Positions 20,382 through 32,391 of a DNA stretch of 64,000 nt are shown one piece after another. Position numbers and translations under genes: made by a program. Each line of letters begins with the position of its first letter. The stretch's first letter is position 1. The stretch is taken from positions 2,480,001-2,544,000 of the forward strand of contig OX621163.1 in NCBI GenBank assembly GCA_951640195.1, read 5' to 3'. The notes beneath the pieces are model-generated. The model was not told where the DNA came from. It worked only from the letters and a program-made list of their open reading frames with translations, and searched no databases. This DNA comes from Porpolomopsis calyptriformis. Its lineage: Eukaryota; Basidiomycota; Agaricomycetes; Agaricales; Hygrophoraceae.

Positions 20382-23028
20382 ATGATGGCGGCAAATCCAG
20401 ATGTAAGGCCCCTGCCCTTAGGATGGACTCAACACTTCGATTTACGGTAAGTCTTCCAGTTGCTTGTATTATTTTGTGCTCACAGCCAACCATCATAGGA
20501 GAGATAGATGGTAAGACTTTACGATTCTGTGTCGTTTTCTTGGCCTCATACTGTTCCCTCTTAGGATTTACATCAACGATTCTGTGCCCCCTCGAATGAG
20601 CATTGTCCATCCCTTGGATTTTCAAAGTTCTCCGACGCCCTCACCGAAACCGCCGACTGAAGACACATCAAACCGCGAGAATCATAATCGGGCACCATCT
20701 CAACCGAGCACCACAACCTCAAATGTCCCCAACGCCACCCCTAATCCTCCCAAAAATCCACGTCTCAAGGGCAGGTCTCTCTCCTTTGCGCAAAAACTGT
20801 ATGCTAGCGCCAGGAAGAATCCGGGCAACGTGCCTCCGGTTCCCCCCTTACCGCCAACAGTAACTGCGAGGGAGCCTTCAACCCCTTCTGCTGTCCAGCC
20901 GAGTGCACCATCCCCCCCCGATCTCAGCCCTTATTCTGGTTTCGCCCCTGAAGAGGAGGACAACGATATATCCCTGCAAGATTTACGCATTTCCAATCCT
21001 ATGAATAACTTGACAGAACGAGCCGCTTCACCCTCCGAGTTCTACAACGCGCGTTTGGTTCCCCAGAATCACTCGACAAGCAGGCATGACGGCCACGGCC
21101 ATCGTTCGAATACAGTCTCGGAATATTCTCCGTCAGCTCGTCTACCCGCCCAATCGCAACCGCAAAATCCGCAATTCGTGCATTCGGACGCTCCCACCGA
21201 AAAGTTTAACCTCTATAATTCCCGCGCGCTTCCTCAATCAACTCAACCGCTCAACCCCTCCGCGTCCTTGCAATCGCAACCACGGGATGCACAGCCTATA
21301 CAGTCGAAAATTGCTGCTGAAGCGCCTCCCTCCTTGCCGCCGTATAGTAACCCTCAGTTTTCTCAGCCTGCATCGTTCAACCCCATGGCCGCTTCGCAAC
21401 CGCAACACCCGAATGCGCAACCCATGCAATCGAACGTTGCTGCCGAAGTGTCTCCCTCCTCGCTGCCGTATAGTAACCCTCAGTTTTCTCAGCCTGCATC
21501 ATTCAACCCCATGGCCGCTTCGCAACCGCAACACCCGAATGCGCAACCCATGCAATCGAACGTTGCTGCCGAAATGTCTCCCTCCTCGCTGCCGTATAAT
21601 AACCCTGAGGTTACTCGGTCTGCATCAGGCATGCACACGTCCGCTTCGCAACCGCAACCGCAACCACAACCGCAACCGCAACCACAACCGCAACCACAAC
21701 CTTCAAATGCACAACCCATGCCAAACGTTGCTGCTGATCCACCGCAGCCCTATAATCCCGCTGCGTTGCCTCAGAGTACTGCTCCGCTCAACTCCTCTGC
21801 GGGCACTCCAGGAACCCGTGATACAGTCAATTCCATGGGGTCATCTGGATCGGCGCCTTCCACAATCTCAAGCCAATCTCCGCAGCCTATGCCCGGTAAC
21901 CAGCCGTATCCATCCATGCCCGCGACTTCTTACCCCTCGCCACCCCTCTCTTCTGGTCCAACACCACCAGCCGGGACAGGCTATCCTTTCCCGCCGGTTT
22001 CTCAATCTCCATCTTCGACTTTCACTACTCCCTCTTATGCACCCTCTCCTACGAGTTATGCTCCTCCCAATTACTCCTTTAACCCTACCGCTCATCCCTC
22101 TGCTTCTCCCGGTTACTCTCCGGCATCTTCGGGATACCCTTCTCCACCTCCTGCACCTTATCCTTCGCCGCAAGGTTCATACCCGGCGCCTTACTCGCCG
22201 CCTTACTCGCCGCCGATGGCATACCCTACGCCGCCGATGGCATATCCTTCGCCACCAATGAATTACAACCCCCCAGCTCCGGTGGCGAAAGGGACAGCCC
22301 CTCTTACATCCAATCAAGTCTCCGCGAATGTCTTGCTCGACATAGGAAAAAGTGTTGCGGGAATGGTGGGAAAGTCCGCCGTTAAGGCAGCTACGAATCC
22401 TAACGGCGATATCGTCGGCAATATCACTGATATGGCGATGGGTACCACCCCCAGCGGGGGTACCCAGAACCACTTTTCTAATCCTCTCCCCAACTTCCCC
22501 AACATGGGCAATCCTCTTCCCAACATTCCCAACCCTTTCCCCAACATGCCTACCAACATGAATCCAAATTTCGGAGGCGGCATGCCTGACTTGAATGCAC
22601 AATATCAAAATCTTATGAATCAGTATCAACATCTGCACTCGCAACAAGGCGCCCAGCCGAACAACGCGCACAACATGCAGATGATAATGCATCAAATGCA
22701 ACAGCTGCAACATCAAATGGCCTCTCAGAACGCAGCGCAACAACAAATGGCGGCTTATCAGCAGATGCAGATGCAACAACAATCGATGGGTTATCCACAG
22801 TATTATCAACCGTAAGTTGTTCTCGTTCCTATCACCGAAACAGGAGTCTGATTCCATCTTTCATTTAGAGTTGCTGCACAACAGCAAGCGCCGGTCGCAT
22901 ACCACAAGACTGGTAGTGCCGTGGTACCCCCCAGTGCGGATGAAATCAAAGCTGCTGTCGGGAAAGCAGCGAAATATGTAAAAGTGGCAACGAAGGTCGC
23001 GAAGTTTGCCTCCAGCGGTCGCACTTGA
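20382..23028 (+). CDS. WW-domain protein with long Pro/Gln-rich region
   Basis: Four exons: 20382-20446, 20499-20510 (12 nt only), 20565-22811 and 22869-23028. Splicing gives PLPLGWTQHFDLRRDRWIYI and then ND-VPPR-SI-HPL, a WW domain whose first Trp is kept and whose second Trp is replaced by Ile. The following about 750 residues are Pro/Gln/Ser-rich with (QP)n, a 42-residue tandem repeat and PYSPP-like motifs. The end (about 22300-23020) is more ordered: LLDIGKSVAGMVGKSAVKAA and a Lys/Ala-rich tail VGKAAKYVKVATKVAKF. WW domains bind Pro-rich ligands; with the second Trp missing, binding may be weakened. No specific pathway can be assigned. It is related to the minus-strand WW gene near 31-32 kb, which has the same microexon. 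Confidence 0.72.
21342..21610 (+). repeat. 126-bp tandem repeat (about two copies plus partial) in coding sequence
   Basis: Copies start at 21342, 21468 and 21594, an exact 126-base step. Each codes 42 residues beginning YSNPQFSQPASFN and containing QPQHPNAQPMQSNVAAE. The first two copies are nearly identical; the third diverges after about 15 bases. The near-identity points to a recent duplication and possible length polymorphism. Confidence 0.88.
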
Positions 23029-23480
23029 AGCTTAAGGGTTTAACGTATGATGGTTCTCTGGGATCTTTCTGGTGTAATTTTGGAATGTCTTAAGGAATGT
23101 CTTGGGGTTTCTGATTTTATCTTAACGGACCAGTTAATTGTTAGGCTCTTTACAATCACCTTGCAATCTTGAAACACGACCTTGAACTTGACTGTTGGAT
23201 CCTCTGCAGCAACGCCTGAGGCATGTTATTAATAAATGAGACTTGAAGAAGCCCTGGTTCACAGATATCATTCACCATTGCAAATTCATGCCGTCTTACT
23301 CGCCCGGAATGTCTCTGTTCCTGACATCGTGTTTCTCTTTCTCACTGTGGTTGATAATATAGTCAAAATTTCGGCGGGGTGATGGTCCGTATCACATCAC
23401 CCACTTCAACAGACCAGGCTGTGGGTTCCAATACATGAAAATATCGAGGTACTGTAGCGAACAACTATCCGGGCGTTAAT
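23029..23480. other. Intergenic, 3' flanks of convergent genes
   Basis: Both neighbours end here. I recognise no gene, repeat or RNA structure in the 452 bases. Confidence 0.45.
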
Positions 23481-23896
23481 TCAAAATGTCAGGCACCATA
23501 GATTACCCCTTCGAGCTTTATATATGCAAGTATGTCACGGACTTTAATGAGAGCCAGGAGTGAAACAAACCCACCTTGAATTGTCGTAGGATTGGTGGGT
23601 TGTGCCGTCGGGGGCAGTGTACTGCGTGTATCCAGTACCACTGTTATAGTAGTTGCTGCCATCGGGGTTTTGATAGTAATAAGACCCATCGCTGACCGAT
23701 GTTTCGTGTTAGCGCCAAAGGAACAGTGTCACCAAGACATACTTGTTTGAGTAGTGATACCCGGAGGAGGTACTAGTCTCGCGATGGCAATAGTGGTTGC
23801 CCTGTCATGCAATCAATGTCATTTCTCATGTGCAAGGGAATTGCGTACTTGACTATTCGTCCCGCTGCTGGTCACAGTGTAGTTCTTGTCAGACAT
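23481..23896 (-). CDS. Small Gly/Ser/Tyr/Asn-rich protein of Agaricomycetes
   Basis: Four short exons encode a protein of about 85 residues. It begins MSDKNYTVTSSGTNSQ, is followed by GNHYCHRETSTSSGYHYSN, then DGSYYYQNPDGSNYYNSGTG and a threonine/tyrosine tail. The last exon adds only a few residues before TGA (23481-23483) and is less certain. Proteins of this composition (N-terminal MSDK-YTVTSSG, repeated SYYY and NPDGS units) are, to my knowledge, frequent in mushroom genomes and have no known function. No signal peptide or membrane segment is visible. The 5' end faces RAD16, 347 bases away. Confidence 0.7.
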
Positions 23897-24243
23897 GTTG
23901 GAGTGACTCGGTTGAGGGTTGACCGGTTTTATACTCCACACTGGCAAATGCCGAGTGTGGCTTTAAGTTTGTCGTTTTTGTCATTGCTGACTCGACAAAG
24001 GACCGGCCACAACACATTTTGTTTGAGATGGCCCAAATTTCCCCTCCCACTCGGACAGTTGAGGTGTGGCCTACAGAGAACGCGCTTGTGGCGCTAAAGT
24101 CATTATTCACGTGATGGTACTCTACTGTTTCCACGCCACACGTATTTATTTAATTTTGTTTTTTCTTCTTTTCGGCCAGAGCTCAGTGCATACAAGCGCT
24201 TCCAATTTTACCATTGCTTTTCTTTTTCTTTCATGGGCGTGCC
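23897..24243. promoter_or_regulatory. Divergent promoter between small protein gene (-) and RAD16 (+)
   Basis: This is a 347-base gap between two start codons. It carries TTCACGTGATGG at about 24106-24117 (E-box) and a T-rich tract at 24145-24175 in front of RAD16. No coding exon is recognised. Confidence 0.4.
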
Positions 24244-27200
24244 ATGGCTCGCGTTACCAGACAGCAATCCCGCAATAAACCCACATCTTCGGTGACATCG
24301 GAAACACCCACACCCACCAATGTGTCTCCTCTTTTCAGCAACACAACCTCCCTTCGCTCAGTAACTCCCATGACCTCTGATAATGATAACAATAAGAGTG
24401 GGTCCATCATGAAACCAACCATTGCCACAAGATCAAGGCTTCCCAAGAAGCGAGTGGCAGAATTTGATGAGGACTCCGCCTCCGAAAGGATGTCAGCGAG
24501 ATTGCTATCCAAACGAAGAGCCATCACCAAGAACGCTTACGTTGAAGTACCTGGCACTAGAAAGATAAAAGTAAACCATTCTCTGCTTTTACAATGTTTT
24601 CCACTCAGCCCTGGTTTCTGTCAGGAGGCGCCAATTAAAAACAAAGGAAAGGCAGCCCTCAAGGCTTCATCTGACGTGGATGACGAGCGTGATATCAGTG
24701 AGGATCAGGCAGGCATTGATGACGACGCGTCAATTTTCGAGTCAGAGGGCAGTGGATCCGAATTCGAGTATGTCGAGGAAGACGAATTTTACATCGGCCA
24801 AGACAGTGATGACGATGTAATAATGATGGATGCTGCTATCCGCCTCTCGTTGCAAACCGCTCTCCCGGACACCAACGCAGCTGGCCCTTCTGTCACCAGA
24901 TTGGTGTCTTCGGATCCTCGAGCAGCCCTGCATGCTGCCGCAACTGAACGCCGCCTCGCTGCTTTGCGGAATAATGCCGACTATGATACATTTAATAGCG
25001 AGCTTGATCCTCTCTCCTCTTCTGAAGAAGAGGTGGTGTCAAGATGCAAAGGAAAATCCAACTCCAAGACTGTCCCTACCATATTCAGAACTATGTCTTT
25101 CTCCGAATTGCGGAGGCTTAAGAGCGAAGAACGTCGACGCATGAGGGACACGCGGAAGGCAAATCAGAAAGAAGAGTTGGCTCTGGCAAGGAAATTGGGT
25201 CGTAAACTGACGATGGTAATTAACCCTCCGGACTCTCTTCTTCACAACAGTCTCTCATCGCATCAATGCTCTAGGCTGAGAAGACCACAGTCGCTTTGCA
25301 GAAGTTCCACCCGGAACTCAAGGATGTTTGGGGCGATTTGGAAGCAACTATTCCCGTCGTTCCACCCCAGAAGGCGGATCAACCAAAGGATTTGAAGGTC
25401 ACTTTACTGCCATTCCAACAAGAAAGCTTGTTCTGGATGAGAAAACAAGAAAAAACCGTTTGGAATGGTGGGATGTTAGCGGTGCGTAAATAGTCAGTTT
25501 GCCAGATACAACTCAGTGACCGACCTGTCTGCCACGGTTAGGACGAGATGGGGTAAGTGGCAATTGATTTTCTTTCCACTAGCTTCTCATCTTGTTGCCT
25601 GCCAGGATGGGTAAAACAATTCAGATCATTGCATTATTTATTTCCGATTTGCATAAACCGAACCTCGTAGTGGCGTAAGTCTACATCGACATATGGTGCA
25701 CATGATATTTACTGTCTTCATTAGACCAACTGTCGCGGTTGTGCAATGGAAGAATGAAATTACAACTCATACCGAAGGACTGAAGGTGCTCATCTGGCAT
25801 GGTGCTTCAAGGGAATACAACATCAAGGAACTCAAGAAATACGACGTGGTACGTATCTTGGCGTGACATAAGTTTCTGTCGGGGGCTGGAACTATTCTAG
25901 GTTGTGACCACTTACGCCGTTCTGGAAAGTTCTTTCCGAAAACAACAATCAGGCTTCAAACGTCAGGGGAAAATGATCAAGGAAAAGTCACCCCTGCATG
26001 AGATCAAGTGGTACAGAATCGTCGTATGTGATTCGTTGGATATCTGGATCGATACTGCTCATGGTTTTTTATTCTAGCTTGATGAGGCACACAATATCAA
26101 GGAGCGGTCGACAAACACCGCAAAGGCAGCGTTCAGTCTCGAAAGCCAGTATAAGTGGTGTCTGTCTGGAACACCGTTGCAGAATCGGGTCGGAGAACTG
26201 TATAGTCTCGTCCGCTTTATCGGGGGTGATCCGTTCTCGTATTACTTTTGTAAGATTTGACTTGAATGTTCTGATTTAGCCTCTCGCTGACTTGTATTTT
26301 TTCAAAGGCAAAAAGTGTGACTGTAAATCGCTTTACTGGAAGTTTACCGACAAACGGTCTTGTGATGGTAATAAACAATCCCTCCATCCCTCATACCCAG
26401 TTTTGAACAATTTTTTCTAGACTGCGGCCACAGCCCTATGCACCACGTACGTCTCCTTAATGACCAAATTGTGGCTATTGCTCATGTCGAAACGGCAGAC
26501 CTGTTTTTGGAACAACGAAATCTTGACACCCATCCAGAAACACGGAATGGTCGGTCCTGGCAAAGTCGCCTTCAAGAAACTCAAGATCTTGTTAGATCGG
26601 ATGATGCTACGCAGAACGAAGGTTTGACGGATCACGATCGACTTTTACCGAAGTTTAAGTGACCATATCTGTCAGATTGAAAGGGCAGATGATCTTGGAT
26701 TACCGCCGAGAACCGTGGCAGTCCGAAGGGACTACTTTAGTCCTGAGGAGAAAGATGTCTATCTTTCGCTGTTCACAGACGCCAAAAGGCAGTTCACAAC
26801 CTACTTGGATCAAGGCACAATCCTCAACAGTACGTTTTAATGCCGACTTTTTCTACCAACCTTGCCTGACTTTTGGTTTTTAGACTACTCTAATATTTTC
26901 AGCCTGTAAATTATCAAATCACCTTTTGTGAACCATTTAGCATACTAACTTGTTACTCTAGGCTTACACGCATGAGACAGATGGCTTGTCATCCTGATCT
27001 CGTGATAAAAAGTAAAACCAATGCCGCAGCCTTTGCTGATGCTCAACTGGGCGAGGCGACCGTTTGCAGAATCTGCAATGACATTGCGGAAGACGCCATT
27101 CAGTCCAAATGCAAGCATATCTTCGACCGAGAGTGCATTAAGCAATATCTCAGCGCCGCCATCGAACCCATGGTACGTCCATGCTTTGATATTTTTACTC

Positions 27201-28333
27201 AAGGCTGTTTAACTATCCAATTACATTTATATCGGAGGACGAGAACTGACTGGGTCTTGTCGCAGCCTGATTGTCCCGTCTGTCATATTTCATTGACGAT
27301 CGACTTGGAAGCCCCTGCTCTTGAGTTGGAGGAGAACCTCCCGAATGCTCGCCAAGGCATCCTAGGCCGCCTAAACCTCGACACTTGGCGCTCGTCGTCA
27401 AAAATCGAAGCACTCTTAGAGGAATTGTGTAATTTGAGGATGCAAGATGCAACAACAAAGACCATTGTTTTCAGTCAATTCGTCAATTTCCTTGACTTGA
27501 TCGCATATAGGTTGCAGAAAGCTGGATTCAGCGTGAGTCGGCCTTCCTCCTTGCCGATTCAAAATTTACGTTATTACAGATTTGCCGGCTGGAAGGGACG
27601 ATGAGTCCTCATGCTCGGGATGCTACTATCCAATATTTCAGTGAGTCTCCCGGACTGTCATGAGACAACAACCTTCTCATTGGTTTCAGTGAACAATGTG
27701 CATGTCACTGTGTTCTTGGTTTCCCTCAAGGCTGGAGGAGTGGCCTTGAACTTGACTGAAGCATCACGGGTCTATCTGATGGACAGTTGGTGGAATCCCG
27801 CGGTGAGAATGCTTGTCCCATAGCCTACTCTAACAAGGATGACTCATGACGGCACAACAGGTGGAGTATCGTAAGTGCCTGTTTTATCTCTAGTTTTCGC
27901 TCACGTTGGTGTCGATAACAGAGGCTATGGACCGCATTCACCGACTCGGCCAACATCGACCCGTGCAGGCCACCAAACTAGTCGTCGAAGACAGCATTGA
28001 AAGTCGCATAGTTCAGGTATAGCCTACAGTTTTCTCTCTATTTCTCACCCTAATAATTCTTTCAGCTTCAAGAGAAAAAGAGCGCAATGGTAGACGCTAC
28101 ACTTTCTGCAGATGACTCTGTATGTAATTCAGTTCAGAAGTGAAAGTCCCTAATCAAGTCTTTTTCGTGGCAGGCAATGGGTAGATTAACTCCAGAAGAC
28201 GTGAGTGTTATTTTATGCATTTACAGAATACCCCTTATTGACCCGTCTTGCAGCTCGGATTCCTGTTTAGGGTGAGTATTTATTACCCGTTGAGAAATGC
28301 GGGGGATGTACTGACTGCGCCTGAAAGCTCTAA
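24244..28333 (+). CDS. RAD16: Rad16-type SNF2 ATPase with RING finger (global genome nucleotide-excision repair)
   Basis: Rad16 with Rad7 scans non-transcribed DNA for UV damage; it combines a DNA-dependent ATPase with an E3-ligase RING. The start [12 protein letters not shown] opens a Ser/acidic-rich leader. Helicase motifs in order: [12 protein letters not shown] (Q-like), DEMGMGKT (I, split by introns), [12 protein letters not shown] (Ia), LDEAHNIK (II, DEAH box), [19 protein letters not shown] (III), and after the [26 protein letters not shown] (V) and [12 protein letters not shown] (VI). Inserted between the lobes is a C3HC4 [22 protein letters not shown] then [10 protein letters not shown]. 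The protein ends [15 protein letters not shown], as expected for Rad16. At least 15 introns are needed. The motif set excludes Rad5 (no HIRAN seen) and Mot1. Confidence 0.92.
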
Positions 28334-28572
28334 TTCGTGATAGAGTGCGGATTTGTTTTCAGCCAAGAAACACGGACATTTGACCAATAGATTGGGGAAA
28401 ACCAGTGTTACTGTACATTTTAACCAGTTGTAATCCATTCATACACACGAAAAACTGTCTGCGGCCTTCCGCCAAACGAGTTTCATGTTGCACGTGAAAT
28501 ACCACCAATGGCTTTAATCGGTGGCGGTGAGTATTTAAGGGCCCAAAGCCGAGCTCCCGTTTGTCCTCAAAA

Positions 28573-30733
28573 ATGTCAGTCAAAGTCTACAATGAATTTT
28601 CGTTGGACGATGTTGCTAAGGTTCGTTTGTGCTTCGGACCACCCCATTTCATCTCTGGGACTGAAATTTTGTCAACCAGCACGACAAGGAGGGAGATTTG
28701 GTGGGTCTTGTCCCCAGAGTTATCCTTCGGACACTGAGATGATCGTCAATCAGTGGATTGTGATAGATTCGAAGGTCTATGACCTGTCAAAGTTTGCAAG
28801 CCTTCATCCAGGCGGCGCGAACGTCTTGCACGCCGATGGCATAGGTCAGATTTTTTCATACGTGCGTGTCGTCAAGTCGCACTCGGGCGAACATATCCTC
28901 TAGCTGGGCAGGATGCGACACAAGCATTCTTTGGTCTTCACCGACACGAGGTCTTATTGAAACCCCAGTATGCCCGTCTTCAAATCGGCAAGTTACGAGG
29001 ACAAGAAGAAGTCATCAAGCCACTTTTACCAGGGCAACTCTCAAGGGTCCCTTACGCTGAACCCACATGGCTTTCGGATGGCTTCCACAGCCCGTACTAC
29101 ACGGATAATCACAGGCGATTCCAAAAGGCTGTCCGCACCTTCTTCATGAAGGTAGTTTACCCCGAAGCCATCAAGTGCGAAGAGAATGGAAAGAGAATAT
29201 CCCAGGATGTGGTTGACAAAATGAGGTGAACAGTTTACTGGACTCGAGGTCCCGGTTTCCTGACGAGTGCGAGAACTCTGTAGGGATGCCAATGTCATTG
29301 CCATGCGTCTTGGACCTGGAAAGCATCTCCGAGGGCGGTCGCTTTTAGGCGGGATCGTGGATCCTGAGAAATTTGACTACTTTCATGAGGTACATCCATT
29401 TTCCATTCGATTATGTTTTCAACTCTGACAGTTGGTTGGACAGTTGATCATCAACACAGAACTCGCCCGATTCGGAACTCGGGGCGCTGTTGATGGGCTC
29501 TTGAATGGTGACGTCATCGGTCTTCCCCCTGTGCTAAACTATGGTTCGCAAGAATTGCAGGCTAAGGTAGTACCCGAGGTTCTCTCGGGAAAGAAATATA
29601 TCGCGTTGGCTATAAGCGAAGCATTTGCTGGCAGCGATGTCGGCAGCTTGCAAACAATCGCAGTGAGGGATGGCGACGAATGGGTCATCACGGGCACAAA
29701 GAAGTGAGTCCCACTTCGTCATAGTAAATTTCCCTCCGACGTTGACCCTATTCCAGGTGGATTACGAACGGTACTTTCGCCGACTATTTTACAACTGGAT
29801 GCAAAACAGAGGCAAGCTCTGCGCCATGTGTTGGTCTCTCCACGTTGCTTATTTATTTATTTATTTCGACGCAGACCGGCTTCACCGTCATCCTGATTCC
29901 AAGACAAGAAGGCGTTTCCACCAAGCCTATAAAGACTTCATATTCACCAACAGCGGGAACGGCATACGTCACCTTTGACAAGGTCCGCGTTCCTATCTCA
30001 TACACGTTGGGGAAAGTGGGTAATGGCATGTCGGTCATTCTAACAAATTTCAATCATGAGCGATGGATGGTTACTTGCACAAGTCTCGGGGCACAAAGAG
30101 TTATCGTCGAGGAGTGTTTAAAGTGAGCCACCTTCCTGAAGTTCCCTGCTTGATGGACCGAACTTGTGCGTAGGTGGTCAAACCAGCGCTATGTGTTCGG
30201 AAAACCTCTTCACACCCAACCTGTCATCCGAGCCAAGTTGGCAAGTATGATTGTCCGGGTAGAAGCCTGCCAGAATTGGCTCGAGTCCATTACGCATCAA
30301 ATGAATAATGTGAGTGATCGAGTTTTCTTAATCAATTGTCCACCAACACCCCTCTGCTAGATGTCATACAATGAAATGTCCAGTCGATTAGCCGGACCGA
30401 TTGGCCTATTAAAGCAGTTCGTAGCCGCCTTGACCCATCTGAATCTGAGATCCTTATCTTTCGGTCACAAGGTTCGTTTCCAAAGCAGGGCGTGAAACTG
30501 CAGAGGACGCCACCCAAGTGTTTGGTGGGAGAGCCCTCACGACAACAGGGATGGGAAAGCTCATCGAGAACGTGAGTCTCGTGTTCTTTATCTATGGAAA
30601 TCATCGCTCACGGAACGCATAGTATCATCGTACCTCAGGCTTCGACGCTATCCTTGCTGGGGCTGAAGACGTGTTAGGTGACTTGGGTGTGCGACAAGCA
30701 ATGAAAAAGATGCCTCGTGACGTGCGATTGTAA
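28573..30733 (+). CDS. Cytochrome b5 - acyl-CoA dehydrogenase fusion
   Basis: The N-terminal about 85 residues form a cytochrome b5 domain: MSVKVYNEFSLDDVAK, WIVIDSKVYDLSKFASLHPGG (the haem-ligand HPGG) and AFFGLHRHEVL with the second histidine. An acyl-CoA dehydrogenase follows: LINTELARFGTRG, VVPEVLSGKKYIALAISEA then FAGSDVGSLQT (FAD/substrate loop), WITNGTFADYF, ERWMVTCTSLGAQR, QRYVFGKPLHTQPVIRAKLA, and the C-terminal DATQVFGGRALTTTGMGK. FAD-dependent alpha,beta-dehydrogenation of an acyl-CoA is expected; the b5 part could relay electrons. The stop is TAA at 30731. The C-terminus PRDVRL is only remotely like a peroxisomal PTS1. About ten introns are needed. The same fusion is known in fungi; substrate unknown. 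Confidence 0.88.
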
Positions 30734-30988
30734 TAATTTCTACGTCATTCATCGACTTCGCCGCATCCTCGTGTTACAAACAGGTTTGATTATTTCCAGC
30801 ATTTGCAAGCAACATTGGGCTACGATCAATTTCATACCGTGCAGTCTTTGGGAGACACGTATGTTAGTTGCCCTAGGGAAAAGGTGTATAGGCTGGGCTG
30901 AACAGAATTTACATTGCTCAGAAAATGAGTAGAAAGGACATCCATGTGTATCAGACAGAGAAAGAGATCAGCCTCCGATCACCAATGA

Positions 30989-32131
30989 TCACCAAAAACT
31001 TCCACTATTGCCATCGTCATACTGAGCTTGATCATAACCTGCAAAATTGGATCAACAATTGAGGAGCGTTGATACACCACTTGCGTGTACCTTCTTGGAA
31101 GCCCTCTTCGCGTTCCTCTTTATCGTGCTTACCCAACTCATGTGAAAGCAATTCGCCTCCAAGGAGGGCTGCGCCACCTGAATGATGTATAAATTGATTA
31201 GAAAACTGGGGGTTTTGCGCAAAGAATCTAGACGTTAACCTATCGCCAACATCCTGTAGGCGCAAGGTGTCAATAAACACATTTGTATTTGCAAGTGGAA
31301 AACACTGACTTGCCAATACCCATGCCAGACTTCTTGGGGGGTGCTTGTTGATAGACTACCTGGGGTTGAGGCGGTGGTGGATTATGGTGTCCAAACAAAC
31401 CTACGTCTATGGATTACAGGGATGTTCTCGTTCCAAAGGGCGACGTCTGACCTTTATTAGCTTGATCCAGAGGGCCTGTATTCGGGGGATATCCTTGCTG
31501 TGACTGCTGATAGTCTCCATATCCGCCTTGGGGGGGAACACTGTATCCAGGATTGTATGCTCCCTGTGGTTGGGGATTATTATATCCACCCTGAGGCTGG
31601 GGTGGGTTGTTGTACCCTCCCTGTGGCTGATTGTTATATTCGCCCCGTGAAGGACCGCCATAACCTCCCTGTTGCTGATTGCCATATCCACCCTGGGGCT
31701 GAGCACTGCCATACCCTCCTTGCGGCTGAGTGTTGTATCCACCCTGCGGACCTCCATACCCTCCTCCATATGAGGGATTGTACCCGGGTTGGTTGAAACC
31801 GCGATTGTCTTGGGGTGGCGCACTAGATTGAGCCGGATACTGGGCAGGGGGAGGAGCGGAGGGAGGAGCAGGACCGAGAGGGTGTTCCCATGATGAACGA
31901 GGTGGATTTTCCTGAGTGTTTACGTAGTACCTAACATTAAGAGTGTTCAGCCGAGCGGGATACCAGAGGTCGGGTAAAACACATACCATATTTTGTAACT
32001 TGAGGGTGGAAAGATCAGGAAAGAGATCAAAGAGATCGGAACGAAATACGCAACTGGTGGTCATACTGCTGAACCCAGCCGTGGGGCAATTGACGCCCAT
32101 CTGGATTGGGTGGTGGATTTGGTTGGGACAT
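30989..32131 (-). CDS. WW-domain protein with Gly/Tyr/Gln repeats and Gly-rich hydrophobic C-terminus
   Basis: The start [20 protein letters not shown] opens a complete WW domain: [33 protein letters not shown], with both Trp present. It is built from exon 32055-32131, a 12-nt exon at 31987-31998 and the next exon from 31930 down. About 130 residues of [11 protein letters not shown] repeats follow. After further introns come [39 protein letters not shown] and [20 protein letters not shown], ending SGSFW. This C-terminal glycine-rich hydrophobic helix followed by a charged His/Glu segment recurs in fungal WW proteins and may touch membranes. Function is unknown; binding of Pro-rich ligands is likely from the intact WW. 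Confidence 0.82.
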
Positions 32132-32391
32132 TGAGTGGATAGATGATGGTTGTGGACTGAAATAGCTGGTGCGAGGCACGAGATTACCGACTTAAATACT
32201 GGTCCGTGCATGTCACACAGCCAACGGACACAGCCAATTCCCGGTAATGACTATATATATGGTGAATGTTTGTACCGGAGAGACACTACCTAAGTATATA
32301 ACCACATGAAATGACTGTGAAGATACTGAATCATTAGACAACAAAAAGAGTAACCTACGAGAACAAACCATGGCCAGGACGGGCCTGATGA

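Noticed and set aside
31500..31796. Plus-strand frame across the Gly/Tyr-repeat of the WW gene
   Set aside because: Antisense shadow of the repeat; no start context or family match.
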